64,000 bases of DNA from Phascolarctobacterium sp. (GCA_030531205.1 JAUNOC010000006.1:1-64000); one strand, 5' to 3'; shown: positions 16,299-26,226, numbered from the stretch's first letter. The notes: generated by a model not told the origin, from the letters alone. Made by a program: numbers and translations.

Positions 16299-17414
16299 AT
16301 GACAACAAAAGATGATTTAAAATATATGCAAAGGGCATTGGAACTGGCACGGATGGCAGAGGGGGAAACAAGCCCCAATCCTATGGTCGGTTGTGTAATT
16401 GTAAAAGATAATAAAACCATTGGTGAAGGATGGCATCATCAGGCAGGGTTGCCGCATGCTGAATTGGAAGCTATTAAAGATGCCAAAAACAAAGTGCGTG
16501 GTGCTACGGTGTATGTTACATTGGAACCTTGCAGTCATGTAGGGAAGGTTGGCCCCTGTTGTGTAACTTTGGCAAGAATGGGTGTGGCAAGGGTGGTTTG
16601 TGCTATGGTTGACCTTAATCCCAAAGTGGCAGGAGCAGGCATTAAATATTTGCAGGAGGCAGGGGTTGCTGTAGAAGTAGGACTTTGCGAACAAGAAGCA
16701 AAAAAACTCAATGAAAAATTTCTTTTTGCAATTACGCATGACAGACCTTTTGTAAGTTTGAAATATGCTATGACTTTGGACGGGAAAATAGCCACCGCTA
16801 ATGGTGACAGTCAGTGGATTACAGGGGAAGAAGCAAGGACGAAGGCCCATTATTTGCGTAAAACCCATGATGCGATATTGGTTGGTGTTGGTACGGTGTT
16901 GCAAGATAATCCAGAACTTACTACCCGGTTGGTAAAGGGTGTGAATCCTTTGAGAATAGTACTTGATGCAAAATTGCAAACTCCCTTGACAAGTGTCGTA
17001 TTGAATGAGGCGGCTAAGACACTCATATTTGTTGGTAACAATTATAATGTTGAACATAGGCAGGTTTTAGAACAGTTAGAATGGGTGGAAATAATTCAAG
17101 TACCTGAAGTTGAGGCAGGAATGTTAGATTTGCAGAGTATTATGCAAATTTTGCAGCAACGGGAAATCCGCAGTGTGCTTGTGGAAGGCGGCAGTCGGGT
17201 ATTAGGTGCATTTAGGGATGCTTGTTTGGCGGACAGGGTTTATGCATTTGTCGCCCCCAAGATTTGTGGCGGGCAGAATTCTTTAAGTGCTATTGGGGGA
17301 AAAGGTATAGAGTTGATGGATGCTGCTCTGCAGTTAGAAGATTTGGAGATAGAAAAATTAGGTAATGATGTGTTGTTAACAGCGAAGGTAAAAGAAAAAT
17401 GTTCACGGGTTTGA
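16299..17414 (+). CDS. ribD: Bifunctional riboflavin biosynthesis deaminase/reductase RibD
   Basis: Converts the GTP cyclohydrolase II product to 5-amino-6-ribitylamino-uracil phosphate in two steps. 371 residues: N-terminal zinc deaminase (PHAELEAI, then LEPCSHVGKVGPC) and C-terminal NADPH reductase (RPFVSLKYAMTLDGKIAT, VEGGSRVLG, VAPKICGGQN). The start at 16299 has an AAAAAGGTGA site; the upstream in-frame ATG lies in a repeat. The 3' end overlaps ribE by 16 nt. Regulated by the upstream FMN riboswitch. Confidence 0.96.
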   Translation: MTTKDDLKYMQRALELARMAEGETSPNPMVGCVIVKDNKTIGEGWHHQAGLPHAELEAIKDAKNKVRGATVYVTLEPCSHVGKVGPCCVTLARMGVARVVCAMVDLNPKVAGAGIKYLQEAGVAVEVGLCEQEAKKLNEKFLFAITHDRPFVSLKYAMTLDGKIATANGDSQWITGEEARTKAHYLRKTHDAILVGVGTVLQDNPELTTRLVKGVNPLRIVLDAKLQTPLTSVVLNEAAKTLIFVGNNYNVEHRQVLEQLEWVEIIQVPEVEAGMLDLQSIMQILQQREIRSVLVEGGSRVLGAFRDACLADRVYAFVAPKICGGQNSLSAIGGKGIELMDAALQLEDLEIEKLGNDVLLTAKVKEKCSRV

Positions 17415-18022
17415 TAGAAGAATTGGGAGAAGTTAAGAATTTAGCAGGTACTGGTAATTCTTATCGTTTGACAATCGCTGCCCAAAAGATTTTGGAAAAT
17501 ATTAAGATTGGGGACAGCGTTGCAGTAAATGGAGCGTGCTTGACGGTGGTGGAGAAGAATGAAAATTCTTTTATGGTTGATGTTATGCCGGAAACTGCGA
17601 AGCATACAACTATTGCTCAGTTACATACTGGGGAAGGGGTCAATTTGGAGCGTACCTTGTGCTTTGGAGAACGATTGGAGGGTCATCTTGTTAGCGGGCA
17701 TATTGAGGGTGTAGGCAGAATTTTACAACGGCAAGAAGATGGAAATGCCTTGCTTTTCAAAATTGCCTGTGATAAAACACTTACCCACTATATAATCAAA
17801 AAAGGCAGTATTGCGGTGGATGGCATCTCTCTGACTGTGGTGGATGTGGATGAAAATTCTTTTCAGGTGAGTATTATTCCCCACACTGCAGCGGTAACTA
17901 CATTGGGATTTAAACGGGTAGGGAATAAGGTGAATATTGAAACTGATTTGATAGGAAAATATATAGAAAAATTTGTAGGAAAGAGGGATGAATTTTGGAA
18001 AAGTTTAGTTACACAAAAATAG
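17399..18022 (+). CDS. ribE: Riboflavin synthase
   Basis: Dismutates two 6,7-dimethyl-8-ribityllumazines to riboflavin. 207 residues with two similar barrel halves: [12 protein letters not shown] with [13 protein letters not shown], and [13 protein letters not shown] with [12 protein letters not shown]. It overlaps both neighbours (16 nt with ribD, 28 nt with ribBA), a sign of tight coupling. Confidence 0.97.
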   Translation: MFTGLIEELGEVKNLAGTGNSYRLTIAAQKILENIKIGDSVAVNGACLTVVEKNENSFMVDVMPETAKHTTIAQLHTGEGVNLERTLCFGERLEGHLVSGHIEGVGRILQRQEDGNALLFKIACDKTLTHYIIKKGSIAVDGISLTVVDVDENSFQVSIIPHTAAVTTLGFKRVGNKVNIETDLIGKYIEKFVGKRDEFWKSLVTQK

Positions 18023-19197
18023 AAGATGCCTTAAAGATTTTCAAAAATGGCGGTATGCTTTTGGTTACCGATGATGAAGACAGGGAGAACGAAGGAGATT
18101 TGATTATGGCGGCGCAGTTCGCCACTCCTGAGGCAGTTAATTTTATGGCGAAGGAAGCCCGGGGTCTTATCTGTATGCCGGCGGATGGCAAGGTTATGGA
18201 CAAATTACAACTGGGTGCAATGGTGGCTAACAATACGGACAATCATGAAACTGCCTTTAGTGTGAGCATTGACCATGTGAGTACCACTACGGGTATCAGT
18301 GCTTATGAAAGAGCATTAACTATGTTGAAATGTTCGGAAGAAAATGCACAGCCCATTGATTTTCGCAGACCCGGTCATGTGTTTCCTTTGCGTGCCAGGG
18401 ATGGTGGGGTTTTAATTCGTACGGGGCACACGGAGGCAACAGTTGATTTATGCAAACTGTCAGGACTCAGGCCTGTGGGAATTTGCTGTGAAATTATGAA
18501 TGATGAGGGACGGATGGCACGGACGGATGAATTGATAGAGTTTGCGCAAAAATTCCATTTGCCCTTCATTACGGTAGCGGATTTAGTGGCCTACCGCAAG
18601 CAACATGAAAAATTAATACACAGAGTTGCAGAGGCAGATTTGCCCAGCAAGTTTGGACATTTCCGCATTATTGCTTACGAAAATGATTTAGATAATTTAT
18701 GTCATATCGCTTTGGTTAAGGGTGATATTAGCGGCAAGGAGAATGTTTTGGTCCGGGTACATTCTGAATGTTTGACCGGTGATGCCTTTGGCAGTATGCG
18801 TTGTGACTGTGGAGACCAACTGGCTACTGCTTTACGGATGATTGAAAAAGAGGGATTGGGGGCAGTGGTTTATATGCGTCAGGAAGGCAGGGGTATTGGA
18901 CTTGCCAACAAGATTCGTGCCTATGCTTTGCAGGATGGTGGTTTGGACACTGTGGAGGCAAATGTTAAATTGGGCTTTAAGCCGGATTTGCGAGATTATG
19001 GATTAGGGGCACAAATTTTATCGGATTTGGGGTTAAGCACTATCCGGCTGATTACCAATAATCCTGCCAAACGCAGCGGTTTAAGCGGTTATGGGATAAA
19101 AATTGTGGAGCGTGTGCCGATAGTTATGGAAGCAAATAAATATAATGAGAGTTATTTACATGTCAAAGAAACCAAAATGGGACATGAGATGAAATAA
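17995..19197 (+). CDS. ribBA: Bifunctional DHBP synthase / GTP cyclohydrolase II
   Basis: Supplies both precursors of riboflavin. 400 residues from a TTG start with GGAAAGAGGG upstream, overlapping ribE by 28 nt. The N-terminal DHBP synthase domain ([31 protein letters not shown]) precedes the GTP cyclohydrolase II domain with the zinc ligands in [15 protein letters not shown] and the RQEGRGIGL loop. The catalytic residues of both activities appear intact. Confidence 0.96.
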   Translation: MEKFSYTKIEDALKIFKNGGMLLVTDDEDRENEGDLIMAAQFATPEAVNFMAKEARGLICMPADGKVMDKLQLGAMVANNTDNHETAFSVSIDHVSTTTGISAYERALTMLKCSEENAQPIDFRRPGHVFPLRARDGGVLIRTGHTEATVDLCKLSGLRPVGICCEIMNDEGRMARTDELIEFAQKFHLPFITVADLVAYRKQHEKLIHRVAEADLPSKFGHFRIIAYENDLDNLCHIALVKGDISGKENVLVRVHSECLTGDAFGSMRCDCGDQLATALRMIEKEGLGAVVYMRQEGRGIGLANKIRAYALQDGGLDTVEANVKLGFKPDLRDYGLGAQILSDLGLSTIRLITNNPAKRSGLSGYGIKIVERVPIVMEANKYNESYLHVKETKMGHEMK

Positions 19198-19218
19198 AAA
19201 ATTTTAAGGAGGTTAAAA

Positions 19219-19680
19219 ATGAAAACTGTTGAAGGGAAGATTACGGGGAAAGGGTTGAAAGTGGCGGTGGTGGTGAGCCGGTTTAATGAGTTTATTACCA
19301 ATAAACTTTTAAGCGGTGCAGTTGACTGCTTAACCCGTCATGACTGCAAGGAGGAGAATATCACTGTGGCATGGGTGCCGGGTGCTTTTGAAATTCCTAT
19401 GGTGGCAAAGAAATTGGCAATGAGCAAAAAGTATGATGCGGTGATTTGTCTGGGCGCTGTTATCCGTGGGGTCACTCCTCATTTTGACTATGTCTGTGCA
19501 GAATGTGCCAAAGGCATTGCCCAAGTGGGAATGGAATATTCTGTGCCGGTTACCTTTGGTGTATTAACCACAGAAAACATCCAACAGGCGGTGGAACGTG
19601 CCGGTTCCAAGTCAGGCAACAAGGGCGTTGATGCGGCCATGGCAGCAATGGAAATGGCAAGTTTGATGAAAGAAATTTAA
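19219..19680 (+). CDS. ribH: 6,7-dimethyl-8-ribityllumazine synthase
   Basis: Condenses the RibD and RibBA products to lumazine, the substrate of RibE. 153 residues, icosahedral/pentameric family. Motifs: [33 protein letters not shown] and the C-terminal region with [16 protein letters not shown] and NKG. AAGGAGG site present. It completes the riboflavin operon. Confidence 0.97.
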   Translation: MKTVEGKITGKGLKVAVVVSRFNEFITNKLLSGAVDCLTRHDCKEENITVAWVPGAFEIPMVAKKLAMSKKYDAVICLGAVIRGVTPHFDYVCAECAKGIAQVGMEYSVPVTFGVLTTENIQQAVERAGSKSGNKGVDAAMAAMEMASLMKEI

Positions 19681-19681
19681 A

Positions 19682-20542
19682 ATGGAGCAAGATTATTTAA
19701 CAAAAGCAACAGTTGAAGGGGTGCGGATTTATGCTTTGCGGACAACTAATTTAGTACGGCAGGCAGCGAAAATGCACCATTGCAGTCATGTGGCAAGTGC
19801 CGCTTTGGGGCGTGCCATGACGGGTGCTTTGCTCTTGGCGGCAACTATGAAGGATGGAGAACGGGTGAATTTGCGTTTTGCAGGGAATGGGTCTATCGGC
19901 GAGATTATTGCCGATGCAGAGGGCAGTTCCGTGCGGGGTTATGTGGCAAACCCTAATGTATTTTTACCTTTAAAAGATGGTAAACTTGATGTTGGTGGTG
20001 CAGTGGGCAAGGGCAATCTTGTTGTTACCCGTTATTTGCAAAATGCAGAGCCGTTCACAGGTTATTGCGAACTGAAGAACGGTGAAATTGCTGATGACTT
20101 GACTTATTATCTTTTCAAGTCGGAGCAAACTCCTGCCAGCGTGGCTTTAGGTGTTTTGGTGGCACCGGAAGGCGAGGTTGTTGCGGCAGGCGGTTTCTTC
20201 ATTCAGGCCATGCCCGGGGCTAAGGATGAGGTGTTGGAAAAATTAGAGAACAATGTTCTGCGCATCCCCTATATTACTCACTTGCTTGATATGGGTTATA
20301 CCCCTGAAAAAATTATTGAAATATTAGGTCAAGGGTTGAAAGTGAATTTCAAAGAAAATATTGCAGTACAGTTCAAATGTCGTTGCAGCAAGGAAAGAGT
20401 GAAAAATGCTTTGGCGGCATTGGACAAAAAGTCATTGCAGGAAATGGGGCAGGACGAGGTAACAGAGGCACATTGTGATTTTTGCAATACGACCTATACT
20501 TTCACCAAAGCGGAGATAGATGCAATATTGAAGTGTAAGTAA
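19682..20542 (+). CDS. hslO: Hsp33 redox-regulated chaperone
   Basis: Holdase chaperone activated by oxidative unfolding. 286 residues with the N-terminal substrate-binding domain ([25 protein letters not shown]) and the C-terminal zinc switch CRC (about 236-238) and CDFC (about 269-272), all four cysteines present. It starts one base after the ribH stop and may be read through from that operon; a recA promoter follows. Confidence 0.95.
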   Translation: MEQDYLTKATVEGVRIYALRTTNLVRQAAKMHHCSHVASAALGRAMTGALLLAATMKDGERVNLRFAGNGSIGEIIADAEGSSVRGYVANPNVFLPLKDGKLDVGGAVGKGNLVVTRYLQNAEPFTGYCELKNGEIADDLTYYLFKSEQTPASVALGVLVAPEGEVVAAGGFFIQAMPGAKDEVLEKLENNVLRIPYITHLLDMGYTPEKIIEILGQGLKVNFKENIAVQFKCRCSKERVKNALAALDKKSLQEMGQDEVTEAHCDFCNTTYTFTKAEIDAILKCK

Positions 20543-20580
20543 AGATTTGTTATAATATTCGTATAGTTGTAGTTTACGAA
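20528..20580 (+). promoter_or_regulatory. recA promoter with downstream dyad
   Basis: TTGAAG (20528-20533), 17 bp, TATAAT (20551-20556). An inverted repeat TTCGTA (20558-20563) ... TACGAA (20575-20580) lies just downstream, spanning the likely start site. It could be an SOS-type operator, but it does not match the Bacillus LexA box (CGAACnnnnGTTCG). Confidence 0.6.
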
Positions 20581-20598
20581 AAAATGAAGGAGGATATG

Positions 20599-21621
20599 AT
20601 GGACACAGAAAGAGCAAAGGCACTTGATTTGGCGTTGAAACAAATTGAAAAAGATTTTGGTAAGGGTGCCATTATGAAATTGGGTGAAGCAGGAGCCCAA
20701 ATGAATATTGATGTAATTCCCACTGGGGCTTTATCTTTGGATATTGCCCTGGGTGTGGGCGGACTTCCACGTGGCAGGATTACGGAAATCTATGGGCCTG
20801 AATCTGGCGGTAAGACCACAGTGGCATTGCACATGATTGCCCAAGCACAAAAAATGGGCGGTTATGCGGCATTCATTGATGCGGAGCATGCCCTTGACCC
20901 GGTCTATGCCAAGAAATTAGGCGTGGATATTGACAACTTGTTGATTTCCCAGCCGGACGATGGGGAGCAGGCCTTGGAAATTTGCGAAGCACTGGTACGC
21001 AGCGGTGCTATTGATATTGTGGTGGTGGACTCTGTAGCGGCATTAGTGCCGAGAGCAGAAATTCAAGGTGATATGGGCGACAGTCATGTGGGCTTGCAGG
21101 CACGCTTGATGAGTCAGGCAATGCGAAAACTTACAGGTATTATTGCCAAGTCCAAATGTGCTGCTGTTTTCATTAACCAAATTCGTGAAAAAGTTGGTAT
21201 TATGTTCGGCAACCCTGAAACTACTACTGGTGGCAGAGCATTGAAATTCTATTCTACCATTCGTATTGAAGTACGTAAGGGCGAAGCAATTAAAGATGGC
21301 AACGATATTATTGGTTCCCAAACCAAAGTTAAAGTTGTGAAAAACAAAGTGGCATCCCCCTTCCGTCAGGCAACCTTTGACATTATGTACGGGCAGGGAA
21401 TTTCCAAAGAGGGCTGCCTGGTAGATATGGGCGTGGAAATGGGACTTGTACAAAAGAGTGGTGCATGGTTTAGTTTCAAAGACCAAAGAATTGGACAAGG
21501 CAGGGAAAAAGCCAAGGCCTATTTTGCGGAAAATCCCGAAGCGGCAGCAGAAATTGAAAAAATGATTCGGGAAAAAGCAGTTGCCCACATGGTGGGTACA
21601 GAGGAAGCTCTTGTTGAATAA
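20599..21621 (+). CDS. recA: Recombinase RecA
   Basis: Strand-exchange and SOS co-protease ATPase, 340 residues. Walker A GPESGGKT (66-73), Walker [10 protein letters not shown], loop 2 [27 protein letters not shown]. The start at 20599 is chosen because AAGGAGG (20587-20593) is 5 nt upstream; ATG 20596 is the alternative. recX begins inside its last codons. Confidence 0.98.
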   Translation: MDTERAKALDLALKQIEKDFGKGAIMKLGEAGAQMNIDVIPTGALSLDIALGVGGLPRGRITEIYGPESGGKTTVALHMIAQAQKMGGYAAFIDAEHALDPVYAKKLGVDIDNLLISQPDDGEQALEICEALVRSGAIDIVVVDSVAALVPRAEIQGDMGDSHVGLQARLMSQAMRKLTGIIAKSKCAAVFINQIREKVGIMFGNPETTTGGRALKFYSTIRIEVRKGEAIKDGNDIIGSQTKVKVVKNKVASPFRQATFDIMYGQGISKEGCLVDMGVEMGLVQKSGAWFSFKDQRIGQGREKAKAYFAENPEAAAEIEKMIREKAVAHMVGTEEALVE

Positions 21622-22111
21622 GAAAAAAGAATTTGCCAGTGTGGATGAGGTCTATGACAAAGCATTAGATATGCTTGCCTTGCGTGAGCACGGGGGAAGG
21701 GATATGTTTGAAAAACTTCTTCTCAAAGGGGTTACGGAGGAACAGGCAGAACAAGTGGTGACTTTGCTGAAACAGGCAGGGCTGATTGACGAACTGCGTT
21801 ACGGCAAAGCAGTTTATCGGGGGTGGCTGGCAAAAAAATGTTTTGGCAAAGTTCATTTAGTTGGTACTTTAACCAAGAAATTAGTGGATAAATCTGTCTG
21901 GCAGGAAATATTGACGGAGTTCACTCCTGAACTGGAAGAAGAACACGCCAAAGAAGCGGCATTTTTGTTTTTTACAAAGTATCACGCCAAACATTTTGAA
22001 AATAAAAAAAAATTGTGGTCAACAGCGGCAGCTTTTATGGTGAATCGTGGCTTTGGGCCTAACTATATGGATTTAGTGTTGGGATATTTTAATCAAAACA
22101 ATCAAGATTAA
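21614..22111 (+). CDS. recX: Regulatory protein RecX
   Basis: Inhibitor/modulator of RecA filaments. About 165 residues with the three-helix repeats typical of RecX ([24 protein letters not shown], and [19 protein letters not shown]). The start is proposed at TTG 21614 with GAGGAAG 6 nt upstream, overlapping recA by 8 nt; TTG 21611 is equally possible. Sequence similarity is modest, but the recA-recX context makes the call firm. Confidence 0.85.
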   Translation: MNKKKEFASVDEVYDKALDMLALREHGGRDMFEKLLLKGVTEEQAEQVVTLLKQAGLIDELRYGKAVYRGWLAKKCFGKVHLVGTLTKKLVDKSVWQEILTEFTPELEEEHAKEAAFLFFTKYHAKHFENKKKLWSTAAAFMVNRGFGPNYMDLVLGYFNQNNQD

Positions 22112-22114
22112 AGG

Positions 22115-22143
22115 TTGACAATTCTTTTATAAAAAATTACAAT
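22115..22143 (+). promoter_or_regulatory. Promoter of rny
   Basis: TTGACA (22115-22120), 17 bp, TACAAT (22138-22143), immediately after the recX stop. Confidence 0.8.
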
Positions 22144-22164
22144 ATAAAGTATCCAATCGAATAC

Positions 22165-22196
22165 CGGCAGGTCATTCGTCAATGGCCTGCTTTTAT
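22165..22196 (+). terminator. Hairpin in the rny leader
   Basis: GCAGGTCATT/AATGGCCTGC stem with a 4-nt loop and TTTTATC after it. It is downstream of the rny promoter, so it is either the recA-recX terminator or a leader attenuator for rny. The short T-run makes termination uncertain. Confidence 0.5.
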
Positions 22197-22237
22197 CATG
22201 TAATTTACATGAAATTGTTAAATTAAGTTGAGAGGAG

Positions 22238-23782
22238 GTGAAAATCATTTTAACGTTAGTAGGAATTGCTGTGATTGCTTTGGCAGTTGGGGCAGGTATT
22301 GGTTTTATCTATCGCAGGCAAGTGGCAGAAGCTAAAATTGGCAGTGCAGAACAAAAAGCTAAAGAGATTGTGGAACAGGCAGAAAAAACTGCAGTTGCCA
22401 GAAACAAAGATTTGTTAATGGAAGCGAAAGAAGATATCCATCGTTTGCGTGGCGAGTTGGAACGGGAAACAAAAGAAAGCCGTGCCGAGTTGCAAAAAGT
22501 GGAACGGCGTTTAGTCCAGAAAGAAGAAAACTTGGACAAGAAAGCCGAATCTTATGAAAAGAAGGAAGAGAAAATCTCCGAAAAGGAACAACTTTTAGCC
22601 GCAACTCAAGAAAAAGTAGATGCCTTATACCGTCAACAGATTTTAGAATTAGAGCGTTTGAGCGGCTTGACACAAGAACAGGCAAAACAAGAACTTTTGA
22701 GTTCTTTGGAAAGTGAAGTCAAGCATGATTCTGCTGTTTTGATTAAGGAATTGGAACAACAAACCAAGGACGAGGCAGATAAAAAAGCGCGGGAGATTAT
22801 TTCCCTTGCTATTCAACGCTGTGCTGCAGACCATGTGGCAGAAACAACAGTTTCTGTCGTGGAGTTGCCTAACGATGAAATGAAGGGCCGCATTATTGGT
22901 CGTGAAGGTCGGAATATCCGTACTTTGGAAATTTTGACAGGAATAGAGTTAATTATCGATGATACACCGGAGGCAGTAATCATATCCGGATTTGATCCGG
23001 TACGTCGGGAAATTGCTCGTATGGCACTGGAAAAATTGATTAACGATGGACGTATCCACCCGTCCCGTATTGAGGAAATGGTGGAAAAAGCCCAAAAGGA
23101 AATTGAACAAAAGATTAAAGAAGCAGGTGAACAGGCCATGTATGAAGTAGGTGTGCGTGGACTGCACCCTGAAGAAATTAAACTTTTGGGTCGCTTGCGT
23201 TATCGTACCAGTTATGGTCAAAATATGTTGAAACACTCTATTGAAGTGGCTAATTTGGCAGGCATTATGGCAGCGGAATTAGGTGTGGATGTTTTGATGG
23301 CAAAACGTGCAGGTCTATTGCACGATATTGGTAAGGCAGTTGACCACGAAGTGGAAGGCAGTCATGTGGAATTAGGTGTGGAAGTAGGCAAAAAATATCG
23401 TGAAAACGAGATTGTTTTGAATTCTATTGCATCCCATCATGGTGACGCAGAACCAAAATCTGTGGAAGCAGTTTTGGTGGCTGCGGCAGATGCTGTCAGT
23501 GCTGCAAGACCTGGTGCCCGCAGAGAAACTTTGGAAAGCTATATGAAACGCTTAACTCGATTGGAAGAAATCTCCGAATCCTTTGAAGGAGTGGAGAAAT
23601 GTTATGCGGTTCAAGCAGGCAGGGAAATCCGCATTATGGTCAAGCCGGAACAAATTAGTGATGACGACAGCGTAATCTTGGCACGCAATGTGGCGAAGAA
23701 AATTGAAGCGGAAATGGAATATCCGGGACAAATCAAAGTCGTTATCATTCGTGAAACCAGAGCTGTTGAATATGCGAAATAA
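22238..23782 (+). CDS. rny: Ribonuclease Y
   Basis: Membrane-anchored endoribonuclease that starts mRNA decay in Firmicutes. About 511-514 residues: one N-terminal membrane helix ([22 protein letters not shown]), a long coiled coil (to about 190), a KH RNA-binding domain ([17 protein letters not shown]), and an HD domain ([13 protein letters not shown]). The GTG at 22238 lies inside the perfect AGGAGGTG ribosome site, so the true start is more likely ATC 22244 or ATT 22247. Confidence 0.95.
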   Translation: MKIILTLVGIAVIALAVGAGIGFIYRRQVAEAKIGSAEQKAKEIVEQAEKTAVARNKDLLMEAKEDIHRLRGELERETKESRAELQKVERRLVQKEENLDKKAESYEKKEEKISEKEQLLAATQEKVDALYRQQILELERLSGLTQEQAKQELLSSLESEVKHDSAVLIKELEQQTKDEADKKAREIISLAIQRCAADHVAETTVSVVELPNDEMKGRIIGREGRNIRTLEILTGIELIIDDTPEAVIISGFDPVRREIARMALEKLINDGRIHPSRIEEMVEKAQKEIEQKIKEAGEQAMYEVGVRGLHPEEIKLLGRLRYRTSYGQNMLKHSIEVANLAGIMAAELGVDVLMAKRAGLLHDIGKAVDHEVEGSHVELGVEVGKKYRENEIVLNSIASHHGDAEPKSVEAVLVAAADAVSAARPGARRETLESYMKRLTRLEEISESFEGVEKCYAVQAGREIRIMVKPEQISDDDSVILARNVAKKIEAEMEYPGQIKVVIIRETRAVEYAK

Positions 23783-23786
23783 AATA

Positions 23787-23822
23787 AAAAAACCTCCGTG
23801 GCATTGCCACGGAGGTTTTTTT
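23787..23822. terminator. Bidirectional terminator between rny and guaA
   Basis: AAAAAAACCTCCGTGGC ATT GCCACGGAGGTTTTTTT: near-perfect stem with A-run and T-run, serving both converging genes. Confidence 0.93.
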
Positions 23823-23825
23823 ATT

Positions 23826-24812
23826 TTATTCCCATTCTATTGTTCCTGATGGTTTTGGGGTCATGTCCCAAAGCACACGGTTTACTCCTTTGACTTCGGT
23901 GGTAATACGTTGTACCAGTTTCTGCATAAGTTTGAAACTGAGTTCTGCACAACTGGCAGTTACTGCATCTTTAGTGTTCACTGCCCTGATAATAACGGGC
24001 CAATCATAGGTGCGTTTGCCATTTTTAATTCCTGTTGATTTGAAGTCGGGTACTACGGTAAAGTATTGCCAAATCTTGCCTTCCAATTTTGCCTTCTTAA
24101 ACTCTTCACGCAAAATGGCATCGCTTTCCCGTACTGCTTCCAAACGGTCTTTAGTAATTGCACCTACGCAACGCACAGCCAAGCCGGGACCAGGGAAGGG
24201 TTGACGATAAACCATACCGTCTGGTAAGCCCAACTCTTTGCCAACAACTCTGACCTCATCTTTGTAAAGAAATTTTACCGGCTCAACTAATTCAAAATTC
24301 AATTCCTTAGGCAGACCACCAACATTGTGATGGGCTTTGATGCCTTTGGATTCCAAAATATCTGGGTAAATTGTTCCTTGTGCTAAAAATTCAATGCCCT
24401 TTTGTTTCTTGGCTTCTTCGGCAAATACTTTAATGAATTCGCCGCCGATAATCTTACGTTTCTTTTCCGGGTCACTAACCTTGGCAACCTTTTTTAGAAA
24501 ACGGTCAGCCGCATTAACATAAACAAGTTTTGCCCCCATTTCGTGACGAAAAACTTTAACAACTTCTTCTGCTTCGCCTTTACGCAGAAAACCATGATTT
24601 ACATGGACGCAGATTAAGTTTTTGCCAATGGCTTTGATTAACAAGGCAGCGGTAACGCTGCTGTCCACACCGCCACTTAATGCCAACAAAACTTTTTTGT
24701 TGCCAATTTGTTTTTGCAAAGCGGCAACCTGTTCGGCAATAAACTTTTTTGCCAAAGTTTTGTTGGTAATCCGCTTTAAGGAAGCGGGACGGAGATTATT
24801 AGTTTTAGTCAT
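23826..24812 (-). CDS. guaA: GMP synthetase ATP-pyrophosphatase subunit (no glutaminase domain)
   Basis: Amidates XMP to GMP. 328 residues containing only the ATP-PPase domain (PP-loop SGGVDSS at 46-52, then VNHGFLRKGEAEEV) and the C-terminal dimerisation domain (YRQPFPGPGLAVR, TPKPSGTIEWE). The roughly 190-residue class I glutamine amidotransferase domain of ordinary bacterial GuaA is missing. The start has a proper GAAAGGATAT site and no glutaminase frame lies upstream, so this is not a truncation made by a frameshift here. It resembles the archaeal two-subunit form; nitrogen would come from free ammonia or a glutaminase encoded elsewhere. Confidence 0.93.
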   Translation of the reverse strand: MTKTNNLRPASLKRITNKTLAKKFIAEQVAALQKQIGNKKVLLALSGGVDSSVTAALLIKAIGKNLICVHVNHGFLRKGEAEEVVKVFRHEMGAKLVYVNAADRFLKKVAKVSDPEKKRKIIGGEFIKVFAEEAKKQKGIEFLAQGTIYPDILESKGIKAHHNVGGLPKELNFELVEPVKFLYKDEVRVVGKELGLPDGMVYRQPFPGPGLAVRCVGAITKDRLEAVRESDAILREEFKKAKLEGKIWQYFTVVPDFKSTGIKNGKRTYDWPVIIRAVNTKDAVTASCAELSFKLMQKLVQRITTEVKGVNRVLWDMTPKPSGTIEWE

Positions 24813-24835
24813 TTTGATATCCTTTCGTGTTGAGA

Positions 24836-24958
24836 AATTAATAATTAATAAAGAATAATGAATAATTATGGTAAAAAGTTCCAGTGATTATAATTGGAAA
24901 TTTTCGGCAAAGCCGAAAATTATCCTTAATTATTCATTATTAATTATTCTTTATTCAT
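24836..24958 (+). repeat. Repeat element with core, hairpin and complementary arms (no gene)
   Basis: Left arm ATTAATAAAGAATAATGAAT, core at 24867-24890 (TATGGTAAAAAGTTCC then AGTGATTA), hairpin AATTTTCGGC/GCCGAAAATT (24899-24920) ending in ATCC, right arm TTATTCATTATTAATTATTC complementary to the left. Same order of parts as the gene-bearing element at 45634-46125. Confidence 0.8.
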
Positions 24959-26141
24959 TTGTGTAGTTATCAAAGTACCCTTGCACCAATACTACCGGTG
25001 TGCCTTTGTCGCCACTGCCACTGGTAAGGTCACAGAGGGAACCGATTAAATCAGTTAATTGGCGTGGGGTAGTGCCTTCGCTTGCCATATTTCCTTTCAA
25101 GTTTTGGTCTTTGGCTTTGATAGATTCCTGAATGGCTTTCTTCAATGCTTCCCCTTTTAAATCTTTGAAATCATTGTCTGCCAAATATTTCAGTTTCAAT
25201 TCATTGGGAGTACCAACCAAACCCTTTGTAAATGCGGGCGAAACAACAGGGTCAGCCAATTCCCAAATTTTTCCTTGAGGGTCTTTGAAGGCCCCGTCAC
25301 CATAAACCATAACTTCAATGTTTTTGCCGGTAGCGGCTTTTAATTGTTCGTGAATGTCATCAACCAAGTCCTGACATTCCCTTGGAAATAATTTGATTTG
25401 GTCTTCTTTGGCTTTGTTGGAACCTAAAAGTCCATACTTGGCATTGAAACCGCTGCCATTGATACTGGTAGTCATTAAGTCATCCAAACCGCAAACAACC
25501 TTTGCTCCGGCTGCCTTCAAAATTCGTTTGGTACGGGCTCTGGTGTGAATATCACAAGTGATAATACTCTTGGCATATTGCAGAATTGTTTTTGCTTGGT
25601 TGGCAAAAATAATTTCACATTCTGCACCACTTTCTTTTACCAAATCATAGTAATATTGGACATAGTCAATACCCGTAAAAGGATGCTTGTTTTCTCCAAA
25701 TAATTGACGATATTTTTCTAAAGTCAAAACATCGCTATAGGGATTTACACCTGCAGCATCTACTTTGTCCAAAGATACCAGTTCATTACCGACTTCATCG
25801 GAGGGATAACTGAGCATCAAAACCACTTTTTTGGAGCCCTTGGCAATGCCTCTAAGACAAATGGCAAAACGGTTACGGCTTAAAATCGGGAAGATTACGC
25901 CGACTGTGTCGCCACCTAATTTTGTTTTGACATCTGTGGCAATGTCATCAATGCTGCAATAATTGCCTTGTGCACGAGCCACTACGGACTCAGTAACCGC
26001 AACAACATCACGGTCATCCAAGGGAAACTTTTCGGCTTCTGCTGCCTCTAATACAGATTGGGTAACAATCTTTGCCAAATCATCACCCTGACGAATAATG
26101 GGGGTACGAATTCCTCGGGAAACAGTACCAACTTTTCTCAT
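24951..26141 (-). CDS. CofE-like (F420-0:gamma-glutamyl ligase family) protein
   Basis: 396 residues, COG1478-type ligase. Opening GIRTPIIRQGDDLAKIV, VVAVTESVVARAQGNY, SRNRFAICLRGIAKG and VMVYGDGAFKDPQGKIWELADPVVSPAF are family-like. In methanogens and actinobacteria the family adds glutamate to coenzyme F420, a cofactor not expected in this host; in chlamydiae a relative replaces folylpolyglutamate synthase. A role in gamma-glutamylation of folate or another acid is possible (inference). It has its own promoter and an AAAGGTGA site. Confidence 0.8.
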   Translation of the reverse strand: MRKVGTVSRGIRTPIIRQGDDLAKIVTQSVLEAAEAEKFPLDDRDVVAVTESVVARAQGNYCSIDDIATDVKTKLGGDTVGVIFPILSRNRFAICLRGIAKGSKKVVLMLSYPSDEVGNELVSLDKVDAAGVNPYSDVLTLEKYRQLFGENKHPFTGIDYVQYYYDLVKESGAECEIIFANQAKTILQYAKSIITCDIHTRARTKRILKAAGAKVVCGLDDLMTTSINGSGFNAKYGLLGSNKAKEDQIKLFPRECQDLVDDIHEQLKAATGKNIEVMVYGDGAFKDPQGKIWELADPVVSPAFTKGLVGTPNELKLKYLADNDFKDLKGEALKKAIQESIKAKDQNLKGNMASEGTTPRQLTDLIGSLCDLTSGSGDKGTPVVLVQGYFDNYTNE

Positions 26142-26160
26142 GTTTAATCACCTTTGCTTT

Positions 26161-26190
26161 TACAAAAAATTAGGGTCAAGCATTTGACCC
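26161..26190 (-). terminator. Leader hairpin before the CofE-like gene
   Basis: On the minus strand, GGGTCAA/TTGACCC with a 4-nt loop followed by TAATTTTTT, between the promoter and the start codon. It has the form of a small attenuator. Confidence 0.45.
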
Positions 26191-26197
26191 AAGCCAT

Positions 26198-26226
26198 ATT
26201 GTAGTGATTACAGAATAATTATGCAA
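26198..26226 (-). promoter_or_regulatory. Promoter of the CofE-like gene
   Basis: Minus-strand TTGCAT (26221-26226), 17 bp, TACAAT (26198-26203). The 26142-26495 gap otherwise holds AT-rich sequence and the TAXI promoter. Confidence 0.7.

Noticed and set aside
23826-24958. guaA as a frameshifted or truncated gene
   Set aside because: A good ribosome site precedes the start, the protein begins before the PP-loop in the manner of stand-alone subunits, and no glutaminase remnant is seen upstream.
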